From contig NZ_NOIH01000008.1 of assembly GCF_002245655.1 (NCBI RefSeq), forward strand, positions 62,001 through 126,000: a DNA stretch of 64,000 nucleotides, given 5' to 3'. This DNA is from Thauera propionica. GTDB taxonomy: Bacteria > Pseudomonadota > Gammaproteobacteria > Burkholderiales > Rhodocyclaceae. The translations under genes and the position numbers were made by a program. The notes under the pieces are model-generated. The model had not been told where the DNA came from, did no database searches, and saw nothing but the letters and a program-made list of their open reading frames with translations. Shown here one piece after another: positions 8,078-17,360 of the stretch; the first letter of the stretch is position 1, and every line of letters starts with the position of its first letter.

Positions 8078-10576
8078 ATGATGAAGACGCTGCGCCTCGC
8101 CTTCCGCATGATGCTGCGCGACCTGCGCGCGGGCGAACTGCACCTGCTCGGGCTGGCGATCGTCATCGCGGTGGCCAGCCTCACCAGCGTCGGCTTCCTG
8201 GCCGACCGGGTCGGTCGCGCGCTGGACCGCGAGGCCAACCAGCTGCTCGGCGGCGACCTGCTGCTGCGCGCCGACCGCCCCTGGCCGGCGGGCTTCGCCG
8301 ATGAGGCGGGCGAGCGCGGCCTGCGCACCGCCGAGACCGTGCTGTTCACCAGCATGGCGAGCACCGAGGAGGCCGCGGTGCTCGCCGGCGTCAAGGTGGT
8401 CGAGGACGGCTACCCGCTGCGCGGCGCGATCCGCATCGCTCCCGGTCCCAACCAGCCGGATGAGGCCGCCGGCCGCGCGCCGGCACCGGGCGAACTGTGG
8501 CTGGACGAGCGCCTGTTCGCCGAGCTGGGCGTCAAGGTCGGCGACAAGGTCGGCCTGGGCGAGATCGAGTTCCGCGTCGGCGCCATGGTCAGCTTCGAGT
8601 CCGACCGCGGTGCCAACTTCTTCAGCCTGCTGCCGCGCGCGATCTTCAACCTCAAGGACCTGGACGCGACCGGCCTCATCGCCGAGGGCAGCCGCGCCAC
8701 CTGGCGCCTGCACGTGGCCGGCGATGCGCAGGCTGTCGAAGCCTACGAGAAATGGGCGCGGGCCAACCTGGGCCGCGGCCAGCGTGTCGAGACGGTAGAG
8801 AACGCCCGGCCGGAGGTGCGCGCCGCGCTCGACCAGGCGCAGCGCTTCCTGCGCCTGGCGGCACTGCTGGCGGTGATCCTCGCCGCGGTGGCGGTCGGCC
8901 TTTCGGCGCGGCGCTTCATGGCGCGTCACCTCGACGGCTGCGCAGTGATGCGCGTGCTCGGTGCGCGCCAGTCGCAGGTGCTGGGCATCGTCGTCGGCGA
9001 ATTCCTGCTGTTCGGCCTGACGGCGGCGGTGGTCGGCACCGCGCTCGGCTGGTCGGTGCAATGGGGGCTGGCAGGCGGACTGCGCGAGATCCTCGCCACC
9101 GAACTGCCCGCGCCCTCGCTGCTGCCGCTGGCGCATGGCGTGGTGGTCGGCATGGCGCTGCTGGCGGGCTTCGTGCTGCCGCAGTTGCTGCGCCTGGGCA
9201 AGGTCAGCACCTTGCGCGTGCTGCGGCGCGAGTTCGAGCTGGCCGAGCCGCTGTCTGGCACCGCCTGGGCCCTGGGCCTGGCCGCGCTGCTCGGGCTGAT
9301 CTTCTGGATCGCCGCGGATGCGCGCCTCGGCGCGATGGTCGCGGCCGGCTTCGCGGTGGCGCTGGGGGTGTTCGCGCTCGCCGCGTGGTGGGTCTTGCAC
9401 CTGGCCGGACGCCTGAAGGGGCAGGGCAGCCTGCGCGGCGGCGGCTGGCGCTACGGCGTGGCGTCGCTTGGCCGGCGCATGGGCGGCAGCGTCATTCAGG
9501 CCGCGGCGCTAGGCCTGGGCATGACGGCGCTGCTGTTGCTGACCCTGGTGCGCGCCGACCTGCTCGACAACTGGCGCGCGATGGCGCCGCCCGACGCGCC
9601 CAACCGCTTCGTCATCAACATCCAGCCCGATCAGCGTGCCGCCGTCGCCGACCTGTTCGTTGCCGAAGGCCTGTCGCGACCCAACATCCAGCCGATGATC
9701 CGCGGCCGCATGGTGGCGATCAACGGCGAGGCGATCGACCCCAGTCGCTACGACGAGGAGCGCACCCGCCGCCTGGCCGAGCGCGAGTTCAACCTGTCCT
9801 ATGCCGCCGAGCTGCCGGGTGGCAACGCGGTCTCCGCCGGGCGCTGGCACGGCGCCGAACGAACGCCGCAGTTCTCGGTGGAGCAGGGGCTGGCGCAGAC
9901 CTTCAATCTCAAGGTGGGCGACCGTGTCGCCTTCGAGATCGCCGGCCAGCGCGTCGAGGCGCCGATCACCAGCGTGCGCAAGCTCGACTGGGATTCGATG
10001 CGGGTGAACTTCTTCTTCATCGCCTCCGAGGGCCTGCTCGAGGCCTACCCCGCCAGCCTCATTACCAGCTTCCACCTGCCGGCCTCCAACCACGACTTCA
10101 CCACTAGGCTGATTGGCGCCTTCCCCAACCTGTCGGTGATCGACATCGCCGCGGTGATCGCCCAGGTGCAGGCCATGACCGACAAGCTCATCCTCATCGT
10201 GCAGTTCGTGTTCGGCTTCGCGGTGCTGGCGGGCCTGGTGGTGCTGTATGCGGCGCTGCAATCGACGCACGACGAGCGCGAGTACGAACTGGCCATGCTG
10301 CGCACGCTGGGTGCGCGCAACCGCCAGGTGCGGCAGGCGCTGCTGGCCGAATTCCTCGTGCTGGGCGGCGTGGCCGGCGTGCTGGCCGGCGTCGGCGCCA
10401 GCGCCATCGGCTGGGTGCTGGCCGAGCAGGTGTTCAGGATGACTTATGTGCCGGCCCTGTTGCCGGTGGTGGTGGCGGTGCTGCTTGGTGCGGGTGGCGT
10501 GGTGGCGGGTGGCTGGCTGGGCACGCGCAAGCTGCTGTCGCGCCCGCCGCTGGCCAGCCTGCGCGCGTTGGCCTGA
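8078..10576 (+). CDS. Large ABC-type permease, FtsX/MacB fold (YbbP-like)
   Basis: An 832-residue inner-membrane protein with an N-terminal transmembrane helix, a large periplasmic region, and two FtsX-type permease domains: one after residue 260 (LAALLAVILAAVAVGLSARRFMARHLDG) shortened here to its core LRLAALLAVILAAVAVGL, and one at about 700-825 containing EYELAMLRTLGAR. This is the YbbP layout. In most genomes YbbP is encoded with the ATPase YbbA and often the thioesterase TesA; neither is adjacent here. The role of YbbAP is poorly defined, with proposed work in lipid or hydrophobic-compound handling. It starts nine bases after the amidohydrolase and is followed by rmuC. Confidence 0.85.
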   Translation: MMKTLRLAFRMMLRDLRAGELHLLGLAIVIAVASLTSVGFLADRVGRALDREANQLLGGDLLLRADRPWPAGFADEAGERGLRTAETVLFTSMASTEEAAVLAGVKVVEDGYPLRGAIRIAPGPNQPDEAAGRAPAPGELWLDERLFAELGVKVGDKVGLGEIEFRVGAMVSFESDRGANFFSLLPRAIFNLKDLDATGLIAEGSRATWRLHVAGDAQAVEAYEKWARANLGRGQRVETVENARPEVRAALDQAQRFLRLAALLAVILAAVAVGLSARRFMARHLDGCAVMRVLGARQSQVLGIVVGEFLLFGLTAAVVGTALGWSVQWGLAGGLREILATELPAPSLLPLAHGVVVGMALLAGFVLPQLLRLGKVSTLRVLRREFELAEPLSGTAWALGLAALLGLIFWIAADARLGAMVAAGFAVALGVFALAAWWVLHLAGRLKGQGSLRGGGWRYGVASLGRRMGGSVIQAAALGLGMTALLLLTLVRADLLDNWRAMAPPDAPNRFVINIQPDQRAAVADLFVAEGLSRPNIQPMIRGRMVAINGEAIDPSRYDEERTRRLAEREFNLSYAAELPGGNAVSAGRWHGAERTPQFSVEQGLAQTFNLKVGDRVAFEIAGQRVEAPITSVRKLDWDSMRVNFFFIASEGLLEAYPASLITSFHLPASNHDFTTRLIGAFPNLSVIDIAAVIAQVQAMTDKLILIVQFVFGFAVLAGLVVLYAALQSTHDEREYELAMLRTLGARNRQVRQALLAEFLVLGGVAGVLAGVGASAIGWVLAEQVFRMTYVPALLPVVVAVLLGAGGVVAGGWLGTRKLLSRPPLASLRALA

Positions 10577-10585
10577 CGGCGCCGC

Positions 10586-11791
10586 ATGCTGCCGATGACC
10601 CCGTCCGAACTGTTGCTGGCCGGCCTGCTCGCCGCCGTGCTGGTGCTGCTGGTGTGGCTGCTGGTGCGCAGCTACACGCGCGAGCGCGCGGTGCGCGACC
10701 AGCTCGTCGATGCGCTGGCCGACCAGATGGAACAACAGCTCGGCGCCCAGCACCGCGAGATCCTGCGCGACCTGCACGAAGGCCTCGCGCGCCAGACCGA
10801 CCGCATCGGCGAGCACGCCCGCGCCGACCGCGACCTGCTACAGCGCGGCCTCACCGCCGCCTCGGTGCAGTTGTCGCGTGGCATGCAGGCGCTGACGCAG
10901 AGCGTCGACGGCCGTCTCGACACCTTGTCGGGGCAGGTCAACCAGCGCCTGGACGAAGGTTTTCGCAAGACCAACGAGACCTTCGCCAGCGTGATGGCAC
11001 GGCTGGCGACCATCGACGAGGCGCAGAAGAAGATCGACGGCCTCACCACCAACGTCGTCAGCCTGCAGGAACTGCTCGGCGACAAGCGCGCGCGTGGCGC
11101 CTTCGGCGAGGTGCAGCTCGAGGCGCTGGTGCAGAACATGCTGCCGCCCGACGCCTTCGCCTTCCAGCACGTGCTGCCCAACGGCACGCGCGTCGACTGC
11201 CTGCTGACACTGCCGGCGCCCACCGGCCTGGTCGCGGTCGATGCCAAGTTCCCGCTCGAGAACTACCACCGCATGTTCGACGCGGCCGCGGGCGAACTGG
11301 AGCGCCGCGCCGCGCAGCAGGCTTTCCGCGCCGACGTCAGGCGCCACGTCGACGCCATTGCCGGCAAGTACATCCTGCCCGGCACCACGTCGGATGGCGC
11401 GGTGATGTTCCTGCCCGCCGAGGCCGTGTTCGCCGAGGTCCACGCCTACCACCCGGAAATCGTCGCCTATGCGCAGCAGAAGCGGGTTTGGATCGTGTCG
11501 CCCACCACGCTGATGGCGGTGCTCAACACGGCCCGCGCGGTGCTGAAGGACGTCGAGACGCGCAAGCAGGTCCACGTCATCCAGGACGCGCTCGGCAAAC
11601 TGGCGAAGGACTTCCAGCGCTTCGACGAACGCATGGCGGCGCTCGCCCGCCACATCGAACAGGCGAGCCGCGACGTGCAGGACGTTCAGACCTCCAGCCG
11701 CAAGATCAGCGCGCATTTCCACAAGATCGAGGCGGCGCGCTTCGACGAGCTGGAGTCGGACGCTGACGAGATCCCGCTGCCGCGGACTTGA
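10586..11791 (+). CDS. rmuC: DNA recombination protein RmuC
   Basis: A 401-residue protein with an N-terminal membrane anchor (residues about 7-26), a long coiled-coil rich in Gln, Arg and Glu to about residue 150, and the conserved C-terminal RmuC nuclease-like domain. Landmarks are KRARGAFGEVQLE, VDAKFPLENY and the helix around ARHIEQASRDVQ. RmuC limits recombination at inverted repeats in E. coli; its PD-(D/E)XK-like fold suggests nuclease activity, unproven. It begins nine bases after the permease gene and is likely co-transcribed. A second Met three codons downstream (MTPSEL) is an alternative start. Confidence 0.92.
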   Translation: MLPMTPSELLLAGLLAAVLVLLVWLLVRSYTRERAVRDQLVDALADQMEQQLGAQHREILRDLHEGLARQTDRIGEHARADRDLLQRGLTAASVQLSRGMQALTQSVDGRLDTLSGQVNQRLDEGFRKTNETFASVMARLATIDEAQKKIDGLTTNVVSLQELLGDKRARGAFGEVQLEALVQNMLPPDAFAFQHVLPNGTRVDCLLTLPAPTGLVAVDAKFPLENYHRMFDAAAGELERRAAQQAFRADVRRHVDAIAGKYILPGTTSDGAVMFLPAEAVFAEVHAYHPEIVAYAQQKRVWIVSPTTLMAVLNTARAVLKDVETRKQVHVIQDALGKLAKDFQRFDERMAALARHIEQASRDVQDVQTSSRKISAHFHKIEAARFDELESDADEIPLPRT

Positions 11792-11859
11792 CCCCGGACA
11801 GGTACAGGGTGCGCCCCGCCACCTAGACTGCGGCTATTCCCGACTTCCTGCCGAGGCGC

Positions 11860-12156
11860 TTGCCCATGTCCAGATTCCTGCCGGTGCTGTTCCTGATCGG
11901 GCTGTTCTTCTTCATGTGGCTGTTTCTGTATGCGCACCAGCGCCGCGAGAAGCAGAAGCGGGCCTTGCCGCTGCGCGAGGACTACCTCGTGGCCCACGGC
12001 CATGACGAGCCGGCCTGCTTTGCGTGCGGCAAGGATCAGCTGAAGGACGAGGGGCTGACTTCGGGGCGGGACACGCGCCGCATCGTGTCGTGCGAGGGCT
12101 GCAACACCCTGCTGTATCGCTATGAGCGTCCGGCCGAAGTGGTGGACGACGAGTGA
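11860..12156 (+). CDS. Small single-pass membrane protein with zinc-ribbon-like Cys pairs
   Basis: A 98-residue protein of unknown function. Residues 5-24 form one hydrophobic helix (FLPVLFLIGLFFFMWLFLY), followed by a basic stop-transfer stretch and a soluble C-terminal part with two cysteine pairs, CFAC and CEGC about 30 residues apart, typical of a small zinc or redox-metal site. The basic segment after the helix predicts a cytoplasmic tail. ATG at 11866 is an equally good start. It is separated from rmuC by 68 bases. The stop codon lies inside a tandem repeat. I do not recognise a named family. Confidence 0.7.
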   Translation: MPMSRFLPVLFLIGLFFFMWLFLYAHQRREKQKRALPLREDYLVAHGHDEPACFACGKDQLKDEGLTSGRDTRRIVSCEGCNTLLYRYERPAEVVDDE

Positions 12157-12203
12157 GGGCCGACGAGTGATGGCCCACGACTGAGGGCCGACGACTGACC
12201 CGC
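12148..12203. repeat. Four head-to-tail copies of a 14-bp unit
   Basis: Copies start at 12148, 12162, 12176 and 12190, with core GACGA(G/C)TGA and, in the first three, a GGCC tail. The first copy contains the stop codon of the small membrane protein, and each copy contains TGA. Period is exactly 14 bases with few changes, the last copy being the most divergent. Confidence 0.75.
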
Positions 12204-12213
12204 GCCGCGGGTC
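12197..12213. repeat. 7-bp perfect inverted repeat
   Basis: GACCCGC and GCGGGTC flank a three-base loop directly after the tandem repeat and 64 bases before purT. There is no T-run, so it is not a standard intrinsic terminator. It may help end the upstream transcript or fold in the purT leader. Confidence 0.4.
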
Positions 12214-12276
12214 GGCTGACGTATTACCATGCGCACTCCGCGGTCTGTCGCGATTCCGACCTTTAGGAGTGATGCC

Positions 12277-13476
12277 ATGAAGCTGGGTACCCCGCTTTCG
12301 TCCAGTGCTGTGCGCGTGATGCTGCTTGGCGCCGGCGAGCTCGGCAAGGAAGTCGTCATTGCGCTGCAGCGCCTGGGTGTCGAGGTGATCGCAGTCGATC
12401 GCTATGCCAACGCGCCGGGCCACCAGGTGGCGCACCGCGCGCACGTGATTCCGATGACCGACGGTGCTGCCCTGCGCGCGCTGGTCGAGGCCGAGCGCCC
12501 GCACCTGATCGTGCCCGAGATCGAGGCCATCGCCACCGACATGCTGGGCGAGATCGAGGCGGCCGGTCTGGCCGAGGTGATCCCCACCGCGCGCGCCACC
12601 CGCCTTACCATGAACCGCGAGGGCATCCGTCGCCTAGCGGCCGAGGAGCTGGGTCTGCCGACCTCGCCCTATCGCTTCGCCGATTCGCTGGAAGAACTGC
12701 AGGCCGCCATCGACGGCGGCATTGGCTACCCGTGCATCGTCAAGCCGGTGATGTCCTCCTCGGGCAAGGGCCAGTCGATGTTGCGCGGGCCGGAGGACGT
12801 GCAGAAGGCCTGGGACTATGCGATGCAGGGCGGGCGCGTCGCGCAGAGCCGGATCATCGTCGAGGGCTTCGTCGATTTCGACTACGAGATCACCTTGCTG
12901 ACCGTGCGGGCGCGCGATGCCGGCGGCGCGGTGCAGACCTATTTCTGCGAGCCGATCGGCCACGTCCAGGTCGCCGGCGATTACGTCGAGTCGTGGCAGC
13001 CGCAGCCGATGAGCCCGGTGGCGCTGGCCGAATCGCGCCGGATCGCCGCGGCGGTCACCGGCAACCTCGGCGGGCGCGGGCTGTTCGGCGTGGAGCTGTT
13101 CGTCAAGGGCGACCAGGTGTGGTTCTCCGAGGTCAGCCCGCGTCCGCACGACACCGGGCTGGTCACGCTGTGCTCGCAGCGCTTTTCCGAGTTCGAGCTG
13201 CACGCGCGCGCCATTCTCGGCCTGCCGGTCGACACCACGCTGCGCGAGCCGGGTGCGTCGGCGGTGATCTACGGCGGCATGGACGAGACCGGCATCGCCT
13301 TCGAGGGTGTGGCCGAGGCGCTCGCCGTGCCGCGCAGCGACCTGCGCCTGTTCGGCAAGCCGGAATCCTTCGTCAAGCGCCGCATGGGCGTGGCGGTGGC
13401 CAACGGCGCCGACATTGCCGAGGCGCGCGAACGGGCGAAGCTGGCGGCGAGCAGGGTGAAGCCGGTCAAGGACTGA
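12277..13476 (+). CDS. purT: Formate-dependent phosphoribosylglycinamide formyltransferase 2
   Basis: A 399-residue ATP-grasp enzyme that makes formyl-GAR from GAR, formate and ATP in purine synthesis. The N-terminal preATP-grasp domain carries [12 protein letters not shown] near residue 15; [22 protein letters not shown] (ATP-grasp loop near residue 155), the acidic [10 protein letters not shown] segment and the C-terminal KRRMGVAVA region are all present. The chosen ATG is preceded by TAGGAGTG at good spacing and gives the family length; an upstream in-frame ATG lacks this. The gene ends in an 11-base convergent overlap with the PAP2 phosphatase gene. Confidence 0.96.
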   Translation: MKLGTPLSSSAVRVMLLGAGELGKEVVIALQRLGVEVIAVDRYANAPGHQVAHRAHVIPMTDGAALRALVEAERPHLIVPEIEAIATDMLGEIEAAGLAEVIPTARATRLTMNREGIRRLAAEELGLPTSPYRFADSLEELQAAIDGGIGYPCIVKPVMSSSGKGQSMLRGPEDVQKAWDYAMQGGRVAQSRIIVEGFVDFDYEITLLTVRARDAGGAVQTYFCEPIGHVQVAGDYVESWQPQPMSPVALAESRRIAAAVTGNLGGRGLFGVELFVKGDQVWFSEVSPRPHDTGLVTLCSQRFSEFELHARAILGLPVDTTLREPGASAVIYGGMDETGIAFEGVAEALAVPRSDLRLFGKPESFVKRRMGVAVANGADIAEARERAKLAASRVKPVKD

Positions 13477-14215
13477 CCGCGGTCGCTCTGCGACCGGGCG
13501 CCAGGTCTGCGCGTACCAGGAGCGCGAGCGTTACGCTGAGCGCCCACGCAAGCCATAGCGTCCACAGGGTATGCGACAGAAAATGTGCGCCTTGCAGCAT
13601 GCGCACGGCGCCGAGCACGCCGCCCGCGAGCAGGGCGGCAAGCAGGCCAAGCCGCGCCACGCGAAGCCCGGCGGGCCTTAACGCCACTGCCCACACGATC
13701 CACAGGAATCCGGTGGATGCATGTCCGGCCGGAAAGCACTGCCCGGCCTTCATGCCCTGGGGGGCGGGGGCGAACAGATTCAGGTAGGGGGCGTAGCCGC
13801 CGAAATCGACGATGTCCCAAGGGCAGTACCGATTTGTCAGGAGCTTGATGGTCGACGTTGCGACGGGGATGGCGACCATGCCAATGGCTGCCAGCAGGGC
13901 GTTGCGCGGTGGCAACCAGTCAACGCGACCTTTCCAGCCCTGCCAGCACAGGTAAAGGCTTGCGGCTACCAGGATGTAGGTGGCCTGCTTGGCGCCCCTG
14001 TGCAGCACGGCCTCGAGGAACCAGTTCCGCCGCAGGGGGAAGATTCCGAGTTCGGAGTCGAAGAGCTGAAGGGCGATCTGGCGGTCGAGATCGGACTGCT
14101 CGAAGATCCACAGCAACAGCAGGGCACTGATGGTCAGCAGGGCGTATTGCCAGCGGACCCAGGGCTGCCGGAGCGTGAGGACGGGGGCGGAAGGAGCGAG
14201 GTCTGTCGCGGGCAT
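13466..14215 (-). CDS. PAP2-superfamily membrane phosphatase
   Basis: A 249-residue multi-pass membrane protein with the PAP2 phosphatase motifs: a [11 protein letters not shown] segment, PAGHAS (Ser/His of motif 2) and [11 protein letters not shown] (Arg and His of motif 3). This family includes lipid A 1- and 4'-phosphatases (LpxE/LpxF), the lipid A kinase LpxT and undecaprenyl-pyrophosphate phosphatases. The start lies four bases after the EptA-type gene's stop, suggesting coupled translation and shared function in lipid A or other envelope phosphate chemistry; substrate is inferred from context only. An upstream in-frame start inside the eptA end is less likely. Confidence 0.85.
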   Translation of the reverse strand: MPATDLAPSAPVLTLRQPWVRWQYALLTISALLLLWIFEQSDLDRQIALQLFDSELGIFPLRRNWFLEAVLHRGAKQATYILVAASLYLCWQGWKGRVDWLPPRNALLAAIGMVAIPVATSTIKLLTNRYCPWDIVDFGGYAPYLNLFAPAPQGMKAGQCFPAGHASTGFLWIVWAVALRPAGLRVARLGLLAALLAGGVLGAVRMLQGAHFLSHTLWTLWLAWALSVTLALLVRADLAPGRRATAVSP

Positions 14216-14219
14216 CTGA

Positions 14220-15941
14220 TCAGTTCCGGCAGGCGGCGGTGAGGTCCAGCGCGTCTTCGCGCACCGACGTCGTGACGTCGAGCAGGGCAAGAACGGTGTG
14301 GAACAGGTTGTCGTGCGAGGCGGGTTTGTCCGCTTGCGCGCGCAGGCAGGCCTGGTCGAGCCGGTTGCGCGCGGCGAAGCCGGAGGACAGCCACATCACC
14401 ATCGGAACGCGGGTCTGCTCCTGCGGGGCGATCGAGTAGGGTATGCCGTGAAGATAGAGGCCGTTCTCGCCGAGTGACTCGCCGTGGTCCGATACGTAGA
14501 GCATCGCGGTGTCGTATTCGGATTCCAGCGCCTGCAGCAGGTCGATGGTGCGCCCGAGCACATGGTCGGTATAGAGCAGGGCGTTGTCGTAGCTGTTGGC
14601 GACTTGCTCCCGGCTGCACTTCGATAGATCCTCATCGTCGCAGGTCGGCGTGAAGCGGCGGAAGGCATCAGGATGGCGCCTGTAGTAGGCCGGGCCGTGG
14701 TTGCCGAGTTGATGCAGCACCAGCACCAGGTTGCCCTTCGCGTCGCGCAGCAGTTCTCGACTGTTCTCGAGCAGGGCCTCGTCAAGGCAGCGATCGCCCG
14801 CGCACAGCTCGGGCAGCTTGGCCGGATCGGGGCGCAGGGTTTCCACATCGGTGCATACGCCCTTGCAGCCGGACTGGTTGTCGTTCCACACCACGCGCAG
14901 ACCGGCATGTTGCAGCGTGTTAAGCAAGGATTCGCTGTAGCGGATTTCGTCTTCGTCGTAGTGGCGCCGGCCCTGAACCGAGAACATGCAGGGCACGGAG
15001 ACTTCCGTGTTGGTGCCACAGCTCGTCACATCGGGAAAGTTGATTACGTCGCGGCGACGCAGCTCGGGTGTGGTGTCGCGGATCGCAGTGCCTTCGCCCT
15101 GGGCGTTCAGGCCCCAGTTCGCCGCCCGCGCCGTTTCGCCGACGACGATCACGAACAGCGCAGGCTTGCTGGCCGACTGCCAGCTCGCGCCGAGCCGGGC
15201 ATCCGTGCCGATCGGGCGGCGCGGTACATCCTGGGCGCGCGCATCGCTCGTCAGCACGCGGCCGAGCGACCAGATCGCCGCCGCAGGCGTGATGAGGTAA
15301 CGGACTTCCTTCTGATTGCGCATCTGCCCGGAAAAGTCCTTGAACACGCTGCCCAGTGCGCACACGGCAACGACGAGCACGAGCAGGAGCGAGCCAGTGC
15401 GGATCGCCAGGGCGCGGCCTGCGGGGCGGCGGCGCAGTTGCACGCGCTGAAGCACGAGCAGGGGCGGAAGGGCAAGCGCGAGGACGTGCAGCAAGAGGCC
15501 GGGCGTGAGCAGTTCCCGCGCCTCTGCCACATCGGTTCGCAGCACGTTGCGCAGCATGCTCGGATCGAAGTACACGCCGAACTGTCCCGCGTAGTAGCTC
15601 GTGCTGGCGGCAACCAGGACGAGTGCGCCAAGCAGCGGCTTTGCCGTCCAGCGATTGAGCAGGGGCGCGAGCAGAACGAAATGCAGTGCCGTCAGTGCGG
15701 TGCCGACGGCAAGCACATAGGACAGGCCGCCCTCGCTGCTGCGACCACTCGTCAGCGCATGCCAGAACGGCGTATTGCAGGCGGCGGTGAAGTAGAGGCT
15801 GAAGCCGAGCAGCAGGGTCTCGACCGATACCACCGGGCGCCAGCGCATTGGCCGCAGCCGCGCGGACGGGGCCAGCCCGCCGGCGTCGGGGGAGGTCGGG
15901 GCGAAGGCTCTGGATGCGAGGGACAGACTCTGGTCGGACAT
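14220..15941 (-). CDS. eptA: Phosphoethanolamine transferase, EptA/PmrC type
   Basis: A 573-residue inner-membrane enzyme that transfers phosphoethanolamine from phosphatidylethanolamine to lipid A or another envelope acceptor, lowering affinity for cationic peptides such as polymyxin. About five transmembrane helices fill the first 190 residues. The periplasmic alkaline-phosphatase-type domain shows the metal Glu in VVGETARAANW, the catalytic Thr in SCGTNTEVSVPCMFS, HQLGNHGPAYY, and YVSDHGESLGENG with metal Asp/His. Paired cysteines match the disulfide-rich EptA pattern. The start MSDQSLSL is preferred over a GC-rich extension. It follows a two-component system on the same strand, 84 bases downstream of the kinase. 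Confidence 0.92.
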   Translation of the reverse strand: MSDQSLSLASRAFAPTSPDAGGLAPSARLRPMRWRPVVSVETLLLGFSLYFTAACNTPFWHALTSGRSSEGGLSYVLAVGTALTALHFVLLAPLLNRWTAKPLLGALVLVAASTSYYAGQFGVYFDPSMLRNVLRTDVAEARELLTPGLLLHVLALALPPLLVLQRVQLRRRPAGRALAIRTGSLLLVLVVAVCALGSVFKDFSGQMRNQKEVRYLITPAAAIWSLGRVLTSDARAQDVPRRPIGTDARLGASWQSASKPALFVIVVGETARAANWGLNAQGEGTAIRDTTPELRRRDVINFPDVTSCGTNTEVSVPCMFSVQGRRHYDEDEIRYSESLLNTLQHAGLRVVWNDNQSGCKGVCTDVETLRPDPAKLPELCAGDRCLDEALLENSRELLRDAKGNLVLVLHQLGNHGPAYYRRHPDAFRRFTPTCDDEDLSKCSREQVANSYDNALLYTDHVLGRTIDLLQALESEYDTAMLYVSDHGESLGENGLYLHGIPYSIAPQEQTRVPMVMWLSSGFAARNRLDQACLRAQADKPASHDNLFHTVLALLDVTTSVREDALDLTAACRN

Positions 15942-16025
15942 GGTCGCGCGGGTCGGGGACGATCCGCGCAATCTACGAGGCTGTCTGTTGGGGAAGCGTG
16001 ATGCGGGTGTGAGGAAAGTGTGAGT

Positions 16026-17360
16026 TCAGCCTGCGCCTGGGCGTATCGACGCTTCACCGAAGTCGATCGACAGGCAGGCGCCGCCATCGGGACGGTTCGC
16101 AGCACGTGCCGTCCACCCGCAGGTGGTGCAGATGTGCCTGACGAGGGCGAGGCCGAGTCCATGCCCGGGCTTGCGGCCGCCGCGCTGGAAGCGCTCGAAG
16201 CATTGCATCGGATCGTCGGCATCGAACCCGGGACCCCGGTCGCACACGCTCAGTCTGTGACCCTCCAGGGTCACCTCGATCGCGCGCCCTTCGCCATGCT
16301 TGAGCGCGTTCTCGAGCAGGTTGTGCAGCACGAGTTGGAGCAGGGTGGTGTCGGTGACCACCTGGAGCGCCGGGGGGATATGAACGGTCAAGGCTGCGGG
16401 CTGGCTGTCCGCCGCCTGCAGGCGGCTCCAGGCATTGCGCACGGCGTCTGCGAGGTTGACCGGCTCGATCGCCTGGGGCCGTGCTTCGCGCGCTAGCAAA
16501 AGCAGGCTGTGCGCCAGCGCCGTGGTTCGATCGGTCGTCGCGATGATGCGCTCGGCGCGCCGGCGTGCCCGATCGGACAGCGCAGGGTCGGTGAGCAGCA
16601 TTTCCGCGTCGCTGCGGATGGCGGCGAGCGGCGTGCGCAGCTCGTGCGACAGGTTCGCGTTGAAGTCACGCTCGCGTGCGAGCAGGCTGGCCTGGCGCGC
16701 CTCCGCGCGGTCCAGCGCGCGTGCTACGGCCAGCAGCTCGTCGTCGAGTCCGGCTTGCGCAAATGGGGCGCCGTCGCGCTCGCGCTCGACCCGTGCTGCC
16801 AGGGTCTCGAGCCCGCGTGTCAGCCTGCCGGCAATCGCGTAGACGAGCAGGAATGACAGCGCAGTCAGGATCGCCGCGCCGATGACGATCGCGGTGAAAA
16901 CGGCTGTCTCGCGGGCGAGGTGCTCGGACTCGTCATACACCAGCACGTAGCGCAGGCCCTCGATCTCGCGTACCGCGACGTGCAGTTCGCCGCCGGACGA
17001 GCTGTCTTCATGGTTGCCGATGGGCAGTTCGGCCAGCGCGGGGGAAAGGCCTGCGGGCAGCGCTGCGCCGGGCGACAGTCTGTACAGGCGCATGTTGGGG
17101 GTTTGCGGTTGCACCAGGGTGCCGAGCTGGCGGCTGTTCTCGATGCTGTAGTGCAGTTGCTCGTCGAGGATGGCCTCGATGAACTCCTCTTCCATGTCCT
17201 CGAACAGCGTCACGAGGGCCATCGACTGCGCAAGGATCAGGCCGAGCAACACCACCGTGACCGAGATGGCGATACGTGCCCGCATCCCGCCCGGCAGCCA
17301 ACGCCGCCCGCCGTGGCGCCTGGTTCCCTCAACGGCTGACGAGCTTGTAGCCGAGGCCAT
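16026..17360 (-). CDS. Sensor histidine kinase, PmrB/QseC-like
   Basis: A 444-residue membrane kinase. A first transmembrane helix (about residues 28-50) and a second (about 150-175) bracket a periplasmic sensor of roughly 95 residues; then a HAMP-like linker, HisKA domain with NLSHELRTPLA holding the phospho-accepting His, N box HNLLENALKHGEG, G1 CDRGPGFD and G2 GHGLGLALV follow. It acts with the adjacent response regulator, whose 3' end it overlaps by 32 bases with this ATG; an ATG at 17285 avoids the overlap and is an alternative start. Location directly before an EptA gene suggests control of lipid A modification, with signals such as cationic peptides or metals unproven. Confidence 0.9.
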   Translation of the reverse strand: MASATSSSAVEGTRRHGGRRWLPGGMRARIAISVTVVLLGLILAQSMALVTLFEDMEEEFIEAILDEQLHYSIENSRQLGTLVQPQTPNMRLYRLSPGAALPAGLSPALAELPIGNHEDSSSGGELHVAVREIEGLRYVLVYDESEHLARETAVFTAIVIGAAILTALSFLLVYAIAGRLTRGLETLAARVERERDGAPFAQAGLDDELLAVARALDRAEARQASLLARERDFNANLSHELRTPLAAIRSDAEMLLTDPALSDRARRRAERIIATTDRTTALAHSLLLLAREARPQAIEPVNLADAVRNAWSRLQAADSQPAALTVHIPPALQVVTDTTLLQLVLHNLLENALKHGEGRAIEVTLEGHRLSVCDRGPGFDADDPMQCFERFQRGGRKPGHGLGLALVRHICTTCGWTARAANRPDGGACLSIDFGEASIRPGAG

